Part shown: positions 14,705 to 25,550 of the stretch, in pieces
How positions within the stretch are numbered: position 1 is the first letter of the stretch
Layout: each line of letters begins with the position of its first letter
NCBI GenBank assembly: GCA_027704905.1
Contig: CM051005.1
Span: forward strand, 11,146,066 to 11,210,065
Length of the DNA: 64,000 bases
Direction of reading: 5' to 3'
Origin: Muraenolepis orangiensis
Taxonomy: Eukaryota > Chordata > Actinopteri > Gadiformes > Muraenolepididae
Position numbers and translations under genes: made by a program
Notes under the pieces: generated by a model
Database searches by the model: none
What the model was told of the DNA's origin: nothing
Seen by the model: the letters and a program-made list of their open reading frames with translations, nothing else

Positions 14705-15820
14705 TTACACCGTCACCTCTTGCCTCTTCGCAGCACCTCCTTCTCCCGTCTTCTTCTTACGGTCGGACTCCTCCTTTTCCCCCCGCTGGTTTTCTTCTTT
14801 CTTGTTGATGTCGACGCCACCACCGCCGCCACCCTCCGTGCCTCTCTTCCTCTCCCCCTGCAGCGCCTCCTCCTCTGCATGCACCTTGTACTCCTCCTCC
14901 TCCTTCTCCCGGTCCTCCCGCTTGTCCGGCTGCTCCTCCTCCTCCTCCTTCTCCTTCTCCCTCTCCTTAAAGAGCTGGGCCAGGCTGTGGAACTGCGGCC
15001 CCCAGTCCTCCAGGCCGGACCCCCAGTCATCCTTATCCCCCGCCTCGCTCTCCAGGGAGCTGAGGGAGCCGGCCCGAGAGCCACTGCCCTCCAGCCCGTA
15101 AACCTGCACCGAGTCGTAGGGCGGCTGCGTTGGGTCGAGGCTCACCTGGGCCAGACGCAGGCGCAGGAACTCGCCCACCCGCAGGGCCAGGGAAGGCCCC
15201 CCGCTGCCGGAGCCTGGCACCATCCCCCTCACCCTGGGCTCCATCCCCGGGACCCAGCTGCTGCCGAAGCCCATCACGCTGCCCCCGCTGTGCAGTCCCC
15301 TGGCCTGGCCGGGGATGGGCAACATCTGGGGACTAATATCCCTGCGGGCCAGCACGTAGCCCCCAAGGCCCACGTGATCCCGCCAGTCCCCCAGAAAGCC
15401 AACCCCCTCCGGGTAGGAGGGTGGCCCAGCCCCGCTCAGCAGCAGCCCTGCCCCCTCGGGGCCGTCCCGGCCCACCTCCAGACCTCCGCGGCCCAGGGTG
15501 GCGGGATAGTCCTTCTGCCCGCAACCAACGCCACACTGCTGCTGCTGCTGCTGGTGGCGGTGGTGGTGGTTCTCCGTAGGGGTGCCGCCACCGGATTTCC
15601 CATTCTCATTGGCTCCACCGCCTCCGGATTCAGACTCTCCCGTCTGACCGGGGCCTCCTCGCTTGGGGGACTGCGGGCCTCGGGAGGACCTGCGGCCCAC
15701 TAGAGGGAGAGTGGCCGAGTCACAAGCCCAGCCCCCAGGGCCGTGCGCCCCCTGACCCATGACAGAGCCGGAGCAGGTAAGGACCAGGTTGTGGTCCCGG
15801 GGGAGGGTCTGGGACTGGAC
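14705..15820 (-). CDS. cdh24-like: Cadherin exon J (last): insert, beta-catenin-binding region, charged tail, stop
   Basis: Acceptor TTGCAG|GTCCAG, phase 0; 371 codons and TAA at 14707-14705. Residues 1-215 (exon numbering) are Gly/Ser/Pro-rich, with a His/Gln run (HHHRHQQQQQQ, six CAG codons at 15536-15553). Residues about 216-285 are the catenin-binding region: EFLRLRLAQ, DPTQPPYDSVQVYG (about 15130-15092), GSRAGSLSSLESE and EDWGPQFHSLAQLF (about 15010-14968). This matches the conserved C-terminus of classical cadherins, where it binds beta-catenin. Normal proteins end within a few residues of this; here 86 further residues rich in Glu, Lys, Arg and Gly follow. The frame stays open and GC-rich throughout. 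The core call is secure; whether the low-complexity parts are translated depends on transcripts. Confidence 0.85.
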   Translation of the reverse strand, partial: VQSQTLPRDHNLVLTCSGSVMGQGAHGPGGWACDSATLPLVGRRSSRGPQSPKRGGPGQTGESESGGGGANENGKSGGGTPTENHHHRHQQQQQQCGVGCGQKDYPATLGRGGLEVGRDGPEGAGLLLSGAGPPSYPEGVGFLGDWRDHVGLGGYVLARRDISPQMLPIPGQARGLHSGGSVMGFGSSWVPGMEPRVRGMVPGSGSGGPSLALRVGEFLRLRLAQVSLDPTQPPYDSVQVYGLEGSGSRAGSLSSLESEAGDKDDWGSGLEDWGPQFHSLAQLFKEREKEKEEEEEQPDKREDREKEEEEYKVHAEEEALQGERKRGTEGGGGGGVDINKKEENQRGEKEESDRKKKTGEGGAAKRQEVTV

Positions 15821-16836
15821 CTGCAAGGGAGGAAAGGCAGCAGGAGTGGTTTTAGAGAGAGAGAGCGGAGCGAGAGCGAGAGCGAGAGCGAGAGCGAGAG
15901 AGCGAGAGCGAGGTCATGAGAGATGGAACAAAGAAAATTCAAGAGAGATGGAGACAATGGGAGAGACTTATCGACAGACAGAGAGAGAGAGAGAGAGAGA
16001 GGCAGACAGACAGACAGACAGACAGACGGAGGGAGGGAGGGAGGGAGGGAGGGAGGTAGAGAAAGACGAAGGTGGAGGGATGGCGGGCGATATGGAAGGA
16101 GAGCAGGCAGAAAAAGAGGTGTCAAGACAGTGGAAGAGAGGGCTGGAGGGGGGGAGGGAGAGACAGAGAGATGGGGAGGAGGAGGAGGAGAGGAGACTTC
16201 AAAGGGAGGTTAGAGGGAGGCATCAGAGGTGAAATCTGTGGACCAGAATGAGCTGACGCTGAGGGAGGACACTGGCAGGTAAAACATTAGCGGTCAAGAA
16301 CATAAAGGACTCATCAATTATCCACACACCGGAGAAGGAGGTTGCGGAAGGAAAGGAAACTTTTAAATGTTTAAGTCAGCGTGGTGGATTTAAATCTGCT
16401 GCCGTTCGAGGACCGGCGAGGGAAGTTTATATATTCAGAATTATTTTTAACCTCCGCACACTTTTATATTTCGTCAATACACGGTTAATTTGAATCTTTT
16501 ATTCATAAAATGTGCAATGGCCATACTTTGGCTCCGCATTTTATACTGTGCATCCATCCACTTGCACCTCCATCATACCCTATCCACTCATCCATCCGCC
16601 ACCTATCCTTCCTCTCTTAACATCTTTCCATCCCCTCATCCAGCATCACCTATCCTCCCTTCTCTCCCATTCATCCATCCACTCATCAATAAATCTTTCT
16701 ATTCTTCAACGTATCCTCCCCCTTCCCAATGATATATATATATCCATCCATCCATCCATGAATCATCCATCCTTCCACCCAGCCCTATACACCCCAGTTC
16801 TCTAGCTGTACGGTGCTATCCCCAGCATCTCCTCAC
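15821..16836. other. Intron I-J (1016 bp)
   Basis: Contains GAGCGA/GA repeats at 15855-15912, (GACA)n then (GGGA)n at about 16005-16056, purine-rich DNA to 16230 and a (CATC)-like tract at 16550-16765. No gene. Confidence 0.85.
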
Positions 16837-17347
16837 CCAGTCCCCGTCCGGACCGCGGCTGTTCATTCTGCACTCTCCGCTGCTGTTCTCCGGCGTGCCA
16901 CCGTCCGACGTGCTGACCCGGCTCTGGGACGCCGTGCCATCGCGGCTGTCTGAGCGGCTTCCTGTCCGGATCCTGCCTCCGACGCCGCTGACGCCGCCGC
17001 CATCCACGACACTCAGCTCTGTGGCGCTGACGTAGACCGTGCCCGACTCCATGGCACCCACCACGGCCGCCTGGTTCTGGATGACCAGGGAGTGATCCGG
17101 GCGGAGGACACTGTCCCCTCCGGGGATACGGTACCCCAGCTCGGCTGCGCCCGCTTCAAACTGGCCCCCCGCCGCGGCCTGACCCCCTGCCGCCGGGCCC
17201 CGGCGCAGCACCGGTAGGGTGTGGCTGCTGTAGCAGAGCCGGCCGTACATGGCCCCCCCTCCGGGCCCCAGGTAGTTGGGGTCCACCCCCGGGTGCTGGG
17301 CCCAGCTGTAGGTGCGTGCTTTGTCCTGGCTGTGCTGGGAATACCTT
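16837..17347 (-). CDS. cdh24-like: Cadherin exon I: extra cytoplasmic segment
   Basis: Acceptor CCCCAG|AAGG (phase 2), donor TGG|GTGAGG (phase 0), giving 170 codons. Reads IRYSQHSQDKARTYSWAQHP, a Gly/Ala-rich middle (AAGGQAAAGGQFEAGAA), DHSLVIQNQAAVVGAMES and a Ser/Gly/Arg-rich end (SRVSTSDGGTPENSSGE). It sits between the juxtamembrane exon and the catenin-binding exon, where ordinary classical cadherins have a short linker. No domain recognised; it is probably disordered. Numerous Ser/Thr-Pro and Arg-x-x-Ser sites could be phosphorylated (inference). Its coding status is supported by both splice phases, the 510-bp open frame and the high GC. Confidence 0.75.
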
Positions 17348-19017
17348 CTGGGGGGGAAGAGGAAGCGTTTCTTTAGACCTTTCATTTTCCTGGTAAAAGG
17401 CGCCCACCCTTAACGCACAAACAGGGAGGCCTCGCCGTTAGACTTGCAGGGCTGGCAGGCGCTACGACTGACACAGCACAATGTGTTAATATAAATACAG
17501 TTCAGTTTGATCCTCATGCATTAACCCCAACTTTAACATCACGCTACAAAAAACTTCCAACATTGCATTACATTATATTATAAAGTAGGTAAGAAAACGT
17601 CACCAGCAATGTATTTCCTTCACTAACAGTAAGCCTGAGTGCAGAACCAGTGCTCAGATTAAAGTACAATAAAGTGCCTCCCTAGATTTGACACAATAAG
17701 TACATCAAGATAGCAAAGATAATAACCATCAGGCATTGCACTTTCAATTTGGTACGATCTAGTTATTATAGTATTGTTGTAGGAAAGTTGTAGGGAATTC
17801 ATCCAGGGAATGGGGACTAAGCGTTCCCTTGAAAAACATCAAAATATCAAAACATCAAAACATCTTGAATCATCTAATTGACGTCGACAACTTGTTCGTA
17901 AACTTGAGTCTTAAGTCTGAAAATAGCTAAAGCATTTCGGTCAGAATAGCGATCAAGCAATCATTGAATTTCCATCGCCGTCGCCTGGACTTCAAAGGAA
18001 GTCAGTCACATTGAGATGCAATGAGTCAAACGCTGCTCATCACACGCCTGTTACATCCAGCTCCTCATCATCATCCTTTTCTCCGCGGTGTCCGGGACTT
18101 CAGAGGAACATCGACGCTTTGTTCAAAATATCTGAGTCTTAAGCATTTGAAACAGAACATCAAGGAGCATCAAAGTGGTCCGGGAGCTCGATGATGATGA
18201 TCGGTCACTTCCTTCCGTCTACCGTTTGATCGGTGGCTGATAACCACCACAACCAGCACCACCACTGCAGCTCTATCAATTACTTAAGTGGATCAATGAG
18301 ACGCCGGCCCGAGATGAAGGCTTCCGCTACCCGAGTCTTGTTTTCTGACGCCAGCGATGGGGGGGGGGTCGATTAGCTTTTAGGAGGTAATGAAGAAGCT
18401 GCCGCAGCAGCGGTTACGCAATTCAGCACAAGACAGCCAGGACCCTGACATGCATAATACATGCATGCCGTCACGTAAACAAAGTGTAAAGTTTGACCGC
18501 AAAACCGACAAACCAACACCTGCAGGCATCTCCTCTGCCATGCATCCCAAACTCTGCTGGGACTTAAGAGTTGGCTGCTGATTGCTGAGCTCAGGGCCCG
18601 CGCGCTGTCTCATAAGCCCTCCGGCTTGAAACAAGCACATAATGCGCCTCGCTTTGAGGCTAGCATACCTGTAAATTGCATTCTGTTAACCTCACATTTT
18701 GCAGATACAGATTCTTTCAGCTGCTTTATAAATATGCATATGTGGATTAGTCCTGTGAATTTTTATATTTGAACATGTTGCAGGAGACACGCACACGCCA
18801 TTACTTACAGTTGGCCAGTCATATATAGAGTTTATTAAAATGTCTTTGTTAACAACCGTAGTATTAAACTGCCTCCGTATTGCAATTGATTCTGTCCTTT
18901 ATTGGTTCTTTGATTCTGTCCTATATTATTATATTATTACTGCTTTATTGCTTTCTCTCATCCTCACACTCCCATCCCTTCTGCCTCCCCCTCCTCCCCT
19001 TTCTTCCTGCTCATCTT

Positions 19018-19220
<203 letters not shown>

Positions 19221-19545
19221 TTCCCTGCCCCCGTAAACCCCCTCCCTTTCCCCCTTAATCCTTATTTACCCCCTCCCGCCTTACCCCATCCATCCATACT
19301 TACCCTCTCCTTCCCTCATTCCCTCCTATATTCCTTGCCCCTCCCTCCTGACCCCCCATCCCCCTTACCCCCTCCCACTTTACCCACTCATTTCTTAATC
19401 CCTCTCTGCTTATTCTCTCCCTCCTTTCCTGACTCCATCCCTCCCTCCTTACCCCCTCCTTCCTCCCTTTCTAAAAATATCTCCCCCTCTCTAACCCTCA
19501 TCCCATCCCTCCCTCCTTAAATGCACTTTAAATGACTCCTGCTGA

Positions 19546-19690
19546 CTCCATCTGCCAGTAGTTATCTTGGCCCACGTACATGCTGAAGGACCTTATTGTA
19601 AGTGGCTTTGGACTGCATGACAGTGTCTGCCAGACACCTGTTATGTAATGCAATGCAATGTAGTGTAATGTAGTGTAGTGTTGTGTCATG
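19546..19690. repeat. Fish dispersed-repeat tail
   Basis: GTAAGTGGCTTTGGACTGCA with following GTCTGCCAGACACCTGTTATG resembles the common fish repeat end 'taagtcgctttgg...gcgtctgc'. It ends in a short (TGTAG/TAATG)n-like tail. The copy at 27898-27965 looks like the opposite orientation. Confidence 0.5.
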
Positions 19691-19698
19691 TCACTCAC

Positions 19699-19918
19699 AT
19701 GTTCCTGCTGTCCAGCGTGCGGTAGCTGCGGGTGCGGGAGCTGTGCGGCACGCTGGGAGGCGCGCTCTGCAGCGCGGCGATGTCGAAAGCGGCCGTGTCG
19801 GCCTCTCCTCCGCCCTCGTCGTCGTAGGTGATGATGTTCTCCCGCACGTCGTCCTCCTCCAGCGGCGACAGGGAGTCCCGCTTCTGACGCCGCAGCGACA
19901 GTGAAAGGCCTGTGACGG
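19699..19918 (-). CDS. cdh24-like: Cadherin exon H: end of TM helix and p120-catenin-binding juxtamembrane region
   Basis: Acceptor TGTCAG|CCGTC (phase 1), donor AACAT|GTGAGT (phase 2). It begins with the last transmembrane residues (VTGLSLSL), then the basic stop-transfer RRQKR. Next is the juxtamembrane core EEDDVRENIITYDDEGGGEAD and TAAFDIAALQ. In classical cadherins this core binds p120-catenin and controls surface stability. The DDEGGGE block, which p120 contacts, is intact. It ends SRTRSYRTLDSRN, where normal proteins would continue directly to the catenin-binding linker. Confidence 0.93.
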
Positions 19919-20149
19919 CTGACAGGGAGGAGAGAGAGGAGACAAGATGAGATTAGGGAGGAGAGAGGAGGAGGAGGAGGAGGGGTGGGGGGGAGTAGGG
20001 GGAGGTGAAGAAAGAGGAGGATAATGAGGAGGAGGGGAGAAGAGGATGAGAATGAGCTCTCATTCACTCAGAGAGAGAGAAAGAGGAGGATAATGAGGAG
20101 GAGGAGAGAAGAGGAGGATAATGAGATCTCTTTCTCTCTCTCTCTCTCT

Positions 20150-20338
20150 GCGGCAAACGATAACACCACTCATCAATAGAAGTGTGAGTGGCTCTCCTTC
20201 TCCCCCTCTCTTTCTCTCTCTCTCTCCTTCTCCTTCTCCCCCTCCCCCTCTCCCTCCCCCTCCCCCCCTCTCTCTCTCCCTCTCCCTCTCCCTGCGGCTA
20301 ACGATAACACCACTCATCAACAGAAGTGTGAGTGGCTC
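20150..20338. repeat. Pair of 45-bp direct repeats in CT-rich DNA
   Basis: CGGCAAACGATAACACCACT... at 20150-20193 recurs at 20294-20338 with two or three differences, 145 bp apart, with CTCC-rich DNA between. Confidence 0.9.
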
Positions 20339-21119
20339 CACTGACTGATGACAACATAAAGAAACAGATGAGGCACAGTGTTCGGTCGGCTGGCGCCGGT
20401 CCAGAACAGCTAACTGTCGCTACGGCTAACCGCTACTGGACCCCTCACCATATCATCCTTCATATCTTTCCTCCTTTCTTTTCTTTCTCATTGTATTTCT
20501 CTACCTACCTACCTCCCACCCTATTTTCCATAATATTCCCCTCTCTCTCTCTCTCTCTCTCTCTCTCCTTCCACCTGCCTCCCCCCCTCTCACTTCATCT
20601 TTCTCTCCCTCCCTCTCTTTCCCTCAATCTGCCTCCCCACTCCCTCCTGCTCCCTCCCTCTGCCTCATCTTCTTCCCTCTCTCCCCCTTCTCACTCTCTC
20701 CCTCCCTCCCTCCCCCAGTGACAATATAGTGAGCCGTTCCAGACAGTTCTATAACAGGTGTCCTCCCGGAGACGGAGAGCCCCCACGATACTCCCGTAGC
20801 GATTTGCAGCCACGGGCTTTATTGGGAGGGCCGATAAACCACAATTACACGGAAGATAATGAAACAGAACTGCTAATGCGGCTAAACTGAATCCCAGTCG
20901 CTGAAAGTGAAACCTCTGGACCTCGGATAAAAAACCTGAGTGTGAATGGATCTTGAGTGCGGTTCCCAACCCAGGGGTCAGGAGCCCACTCACGTCTCAC
21001 CTGTGTGTAAGGGGTCACAGGGGGGGGGGGCGTTTGGTTGCTGACTTATATAGCTGTAGATATTTTATATTTTCAAAAATGAAACAAGTTACCTTTCTCA
21101 CTCGCTCCTCTCTCTGACT

Positions 21120-22806
21120 TTAGTGGCTCTGTGGGTAATCTTACTGAAGACTGCTGCTCCTCTTATTGTTAAAAAGCGAACCACAAAACGGCCAGTGCCT
21201 TGGTTCAATGAGGAGCCTCAAACGAAGCTGCAGAAGACTAGAACGCAAATGGAAATGAAACTTGGAAATGAAACTTTCATCTTGCATGACATGACAGCCT
21301 GCTCAGCTATAAAGCTGCATTAACTACTTCCAGGAACGCCTACTTCTCAAGTGTTATCAACTTAAACAAGAACAACCCTAAGTTTCAGTTTGACACTGTA
21401 AGAAGTCTGATGCAAAAATATTTTCCTTACAATGGACAGCAATGCAAGCTCCTTGCTGGTGCTGCTCGACCTTAGTGCCGCTCTTCTCTGGTTTAGATCT
21501 TACCTCACAAATAGAAAGCAATTTGTTCATTGTGATGATTCACAATCAAATCACTGTAACCTAAGCTTTGGTTTTCCCTAAGGGTTGGTCCTTGGTCCTA
21601 TGTTCCCTCTTGGTGATATTATTCGCAGTTATGGAATAAGTTTTTACTGTTATGCTGACAACACCCAAATCTATATACCGGTTTACCTGTTTGAGGGCTC
21701 TACTGTGGCCCAAAGCTCTTGTATTAAAAATGTTGGTTAAAATTCTCCTGTTCGACCCGATGCTATCTTTCAATCAACATGTGAAATGTATAACCAGAAC
21801 TGCATTTTTCCATCTTAGAAACATTGCTAGAATACGACCAATGCTGTCTGCCGTGGATGTAGAGACACTCATCCACGCGTTCATATCGTCTAGACTAGAT
21901 TACTGTAATGCACTGTTTTCTGGGTTACCGAACTCTGCTACGAGAAGCCTCCAGCTTGTGTAGAATGCTGCTGCTAGACTTTTGACTAGGACCAGAAAGT
22001 TTGACCACATTACTCCAATTATGTCCTCGGTCCACATGCTTCCAGTTAAGGCGAGGTCAGATTTCAAGGTGCTACTAATAAATCCTACATGGATTAGCAC
22101 CCTCATACCTGAAGGACCTTATTGTTCCCTATTGTCCTTCTCGGCCCCTCCGGTCTTCAGGAGCCGGCCTTCTATCAATCCCAAAAGTCATAAAGAAATC
22201 AGCAGGGAATAGAGCGTTCTCCTACCGATTTGTGGAACAGTCAGCCACCTGTAATCAGGGAAGCAGACTCTGTTGAAATATTTAAATCTAAACTTAAAAC
22301 CTATCTTTTTACATTGTCGTTTGGTGCCTAGGAGTGCCCCTCAGCTCTTGTTACAGCTAAATCGACCCGTTAGTCAGCACTAGCCTACCCCTGCTGCCGA
22401 AAGGTACTAGACTAGAGGTTCTCCACATGTTCCATGTCCACCCTACCCCATCTAACCATTCCGCATTCTGCTTCTGTTTTCCAGTGGGCTGCTGTGATCC
22501 GGTACCGGACAGCACCACACACAAATTGTGTATATTATATGTATATTATTATTTTTTGTACTCTATGTACATTACTATAAGTAACTTATGTCACCCATTG
22601 CACTCCTGAACCGTCCCTGGAAGGAGGGATCCCCTTCCACTCTGCGTTCCTTCTCAAGATTTCTTCCTAAGTAATTAAGGGAGCATTTTCTTGCCCTTAG
22701 GGGGGCTAGGGGTTTGGGGGGTGTTGTAAACATGTGGCATGTGAAGCCCTTTGAGACTGTAACTGTGATTAAGGGCTATACAAATAAAATTGACTTGACT
22801 TGACTT
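21120..22806 (+). mobile_element. CR1/L2-type LINE, internally deleted, with 3' tail
   Basis: 5' piece with VPWFNEEP (21200 region) followed by damaged RT with CYADNTQIYIP (21650-21680), so the usual catalytic YADD is YADN here. Then comes FNQHVKCITRTAFFHLRNIA and RLDYCNALFSGLPNSATRSL (21760-21960), and a C-terminal piece to about 22230. A non-coding 3' end follows, with GGGCTATACAAATAAAATTG and the tail repeat TTGACTTGACTT to 22806. The endonuclease and part of RT are missing; several stops. Dead. Confidence 0.85.
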
Positions 22807-22878
22807 TTTACTCAAAGTTTGTTTTATAAAGTTATTGTGTTGGTTTAAAAAGTTCATAAGTTGTATGATGTTGATGTT

Positions 22879-23833
22879 CAACACATTCTCATGAACTGGT
22901 TGATAGGATTCCCTACGAAAAACAGTGCACATTGTTTCGTAGGATTCGTACGTACAGCAATCAGTGCGCATGCACGTCACTTTTGGTTACGCCCCTTTCA
23001 GTTGGCAAACATAGCAGCTGAAATCTTGTCTAAAAAAACACTTATACACTTATACCGGCCAGTAAACCCTATAATAAGATTGCAAGGTGTGGGGGGGTTC
23101 CTGCTCCTCAGGGGTGCCCTTTGAACCTGTAACCTGTGCCACCTTTGAAGGCCAAAAAAAAAACCTGCTACAGACATGGAATCAACAGTTTTTTGAAAGC
23201 TCTTGACCTCTTGACCACCTTGAACATAATTTCACCCTCTTACAAATAGGAAAGATTAAATCTGACCACGCCAGTGTGTTTCTCGGCCTGTAAACCCTAT
23301 AATAAGATGGCAAGATTCCTGGTCACAATTTCACATAATAGGGAAAACACATTAGAACTACAAAACATGTGACACAGCATGCTCCAAATTGTAGTTCTAT
23401 ACACACGTCCGGGTCTCGCCCCTCAATGTATTTGTGTTAATAATGTGGTTTGTATATTTTTTAACATATAATGTGGTTTCCAAACGAGACGGTGCAGCTC
23501 AGTGCCGCTGCAATCCGATGGATTAGTAATAAACATAAAAATAAACTTAAATAATAAACGTAACAGAACAATACTTCAGGGCGCAAGCTACGTAGGCGGC
23601 AGTGATATCAGCGTCCATAGCAACGATAGAAACCTGAACAAATCTTCTTAATAACTCAAAAACTAAAGATCGTATGTGTTCCACCGAGAATACAAGGAAA
23701 CGTGACTGAGCTTGACGTAATAGCTGCAGAAGTTCGCACACGCACACCGGGTTGATACGCACGATTTCCTACGAAACAATGTGCACCGTTTTTTCAAAAG
23801 GGAATCCTACGAATTGTTTATGAGAACAGCCTG
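22879..23833. mobile_element. Non-autonomous hAT-like DNA transposon, copy 1 (955 bp)
   Basis: Left end CAACACATTCTCATGAAC, right end (reverse complement) CAGGCTGTTCTCATAAAC. The inverted similarity extends about 75-80 bp inward, including GTGCACATTGTTTCGTAGGA on both sides. It is flanked directly by TGATGTT at 22872-22878 and 23834-23840, a 7-bp (possibly 8-bp) target duplication. There is no transposase. A second copy lies at 34303-35415. hAT assignment rests on CA(G/A) ends and duplication size, so it is tentative. Confidence 0.85.
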
Positions 23834-23934
23834 TGATGTTATATGCTGTGTTGTGTTGGAATAAATTAAAAAATATGTTCAGACAGTCTTCTTGTTGATT
23901 TTTCCAATACATTCAGAATCATAACTAAATGACT

Positions 23935-24052
23935 TGCCGGTGTCGTTAAACAGGCGGCTCGTTTCATGCGTGCGCTTTCACTAGTCGACTAATGGCCTTA
24001 ACTGACGACCATTGGTCGACCAGGAAAATCTTTGGTGGGGGCAGCCCTATCT
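23935..24052. mobile_element. Terminal fragment of another hAT-type element
   Basis: Contains CACTAGTCGACTAATGGCC, TTGGTCGACCAGGAAAATC and GGGGGCAGCCCT, which resembles one end of a fish hAT-type MITE. No partner end found. Confidence 0.4.
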
Positions 24053-24106
24053 CTAACGGAGCAATATTGCGCTGCCGCCGTGTGATACTAACACACACAC
24101 ATCTGT

Positions 24107-24147
<41 letters not shown>

Positions 24148-24182
24148 TGATCATATCATATCATAAAAAATAGTAATATTAC

Positions 24183-24578
24183 CCAGCAGTGTGGCCACGC
24201 ATGCCAGGATGGCCAGCAGGGCTGCGGTGCTAAGTCCAGGGGAGGGTAGCATGGACTGCTGGGGGAGACACACCGCCTCCCTCTCCCACTCCCACTCTCC
24301 TCCTCCTCCCCCCTGCTGCTCCCCCTGCTCCTCCTCTACCCCAGTGGCAGTGGTCCCCACCCCCCTGGGTCCTCCCTTCCCCCGCTCCTCGGCCCGCGCT
24401 CCGCCCCTCAGGCAGGGGCAGACAGACACGGTGACGGTGCCGCTGCTGGTCAGCCCGGACGTCCCGTCCCGCAGCACCAGGGGCACGTAGAGGGTCAGCG
24501 TGGAGGAGATGGAGGAGGACGAGGAGGAGCGGGACATGGGCTGGAAGTTGGAGATCAGCACCAGGCTGGCTGTGGGTC
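24183..24578 (-). CDS. cdh24-like: Cadherin exon G: end of EC5, membrane-proximal insert, transmembrane start
   Basis: Acceptor CTCCAG|GACCC (phase 1), donor CTGG|GTAATA (phase 1). Reads PTASLVLISNFQPMSRSSSS, STLTLYVPLVLRDG, GTVTVSVCPC (EC5 final strand with its Cys pair), then about 45 residues of Gly/Glu/Arg-rich sequence (GEQQGGGGGEWEWERE). It closes with AVCLPQQ and the start of the membrane helix LSTAALLAILACVATLL. Type II cadherins normally go from the Cys pair to the next Cys in about ten residues, so the insert is unusual; the exon is about 140 bp longer than the roughly 250 bp I expect. The EC5 and TM identity is firm. Confidence 0.92.
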
Positions 24579-24589
24579 CTGGAGATGGA

Positions 24590-25070
24590 AGAGAGGAAAG
24601 AGGAGAAAGGAGAGAGGAGAGAGTGGGGGGGGGGAGAGATGGAGAGGAGGGATAGGGAGGATAGGGAGAGGAGGAGGGAGGAGGAGGAGGAGGAGGAGGA
24701 GGAGATGATGAAATGAAGCAGGAGGTGGTGGGACAAGAGGACAGGGGATGATGGAGGGGGGAGAGGAGAGGGACAAGGGAGAGGATAATGAGGAGGGAGG
24801 AGAGGAGGAGGAGGGAGAGGATGAGGAGGAGGAGGAGAAGGAGGAGGAGGGAGGAGATGGGGAGAGGAGGAGGGAGATGGGGGTAGGAGGAGGGGGAGGG
24901 AGGGGAGAGGAGTAAAATGGGGAAAGGGAGGGACAGGGAAGGGTAGGAGAGAGTGAGAAGGGGGCTAGCGGGATGGGGAGAGAGGGGGAGGAAGGGGGAT
25001 GAGCAGAGGGAGGGATGAGGGAACAGGGAGAGAGGGTAGAGCAATGGGGAGAGTGGGAGGAGATTGTTTT
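24590..25070. repeat. Purine-rich tract in intron F-G
   Basis: About 480 bp of GGA/GAGGAG-type imperfect repeats directly 5' (in gene sense) of exon G. The transcript would read it as a C/U-rich tract running into the acceptor. Confidence 0.9.
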
Positions 25071-25194
25071 TGATATTTCTAATGCGTATTTATTCAGCAC
25101 TTTTAATTAATTATTATTAATTATTAAGTATTCTCTATTTATTTAACAATTTAAATTCAAGATAAATCATTTCATACAAAATAAAGAAGAAATT

Positions 25195-25383
25195 ATTTAG
25201 AGAGAGAGAGAAAGAGAATGAGAGAGAGAGCAAGATAGACGGAGAGGGGAAGAAAATTGGGAGAGAAAGAGAAAAGAGAGAAAAAAAAGAGAGCAAGAGA
25301 GAGAGAGAGACTTAGAGATAGAGAGAGAAATAGAGCAAAAAGAGAGAGAGACAGAGAGAGAAATAGAGCGAGAGAGAGAGAGC

Positions 25384-25451
<68 letters not shown>

Positions 25452-25488
25452 CAGAGAGACAGAGAGACAGAGAGAGCGAGATAAATAG

Positions 25489-25525
<37 letters not shown>

Positions 25526-25535
25526 AATAGAGGAG
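25195..25535. repeat. (GA)n-rich tract
   Basis: GA repeats with ACAG and ATAG interruptions, the longest run at about 25395-25442. It lies just 3' of exon F in gene sense. Confidence 0.95.
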
Positions 25536-25550
25536 GCCTGCTGGTCCTAC

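Larger units (their letters stand above)
19919..24182. other. Intron G-H (4264 bp)
   Basis: Holds GA/CT-rich simple sequence at 19930-20330 and 20460-20715, a low-repeat stretch at 20730-21000, a LINE (21120-22806), a hAT-like element (22879-23833), a hAT-type terminal fragment (23935-24052) and (GT)n at about 24106-24146. Confidence 0.85.

Noticed and set aside
14720..15703. Open frame of 327 codons on the + strand
   Set aside because: It is the antisense of cadherin exon J in GC-rich DNA; no motifs, while the minus strand carries the catenin-binding region.
24151..25100. Pro/Ser-rich frames of 297 and 181 codons upstream of exon G
   Set aside because: Only the part inside 24183-24578 in the cadherin frame is coding; the rest is the purine/pyrimidine tract of the intron.
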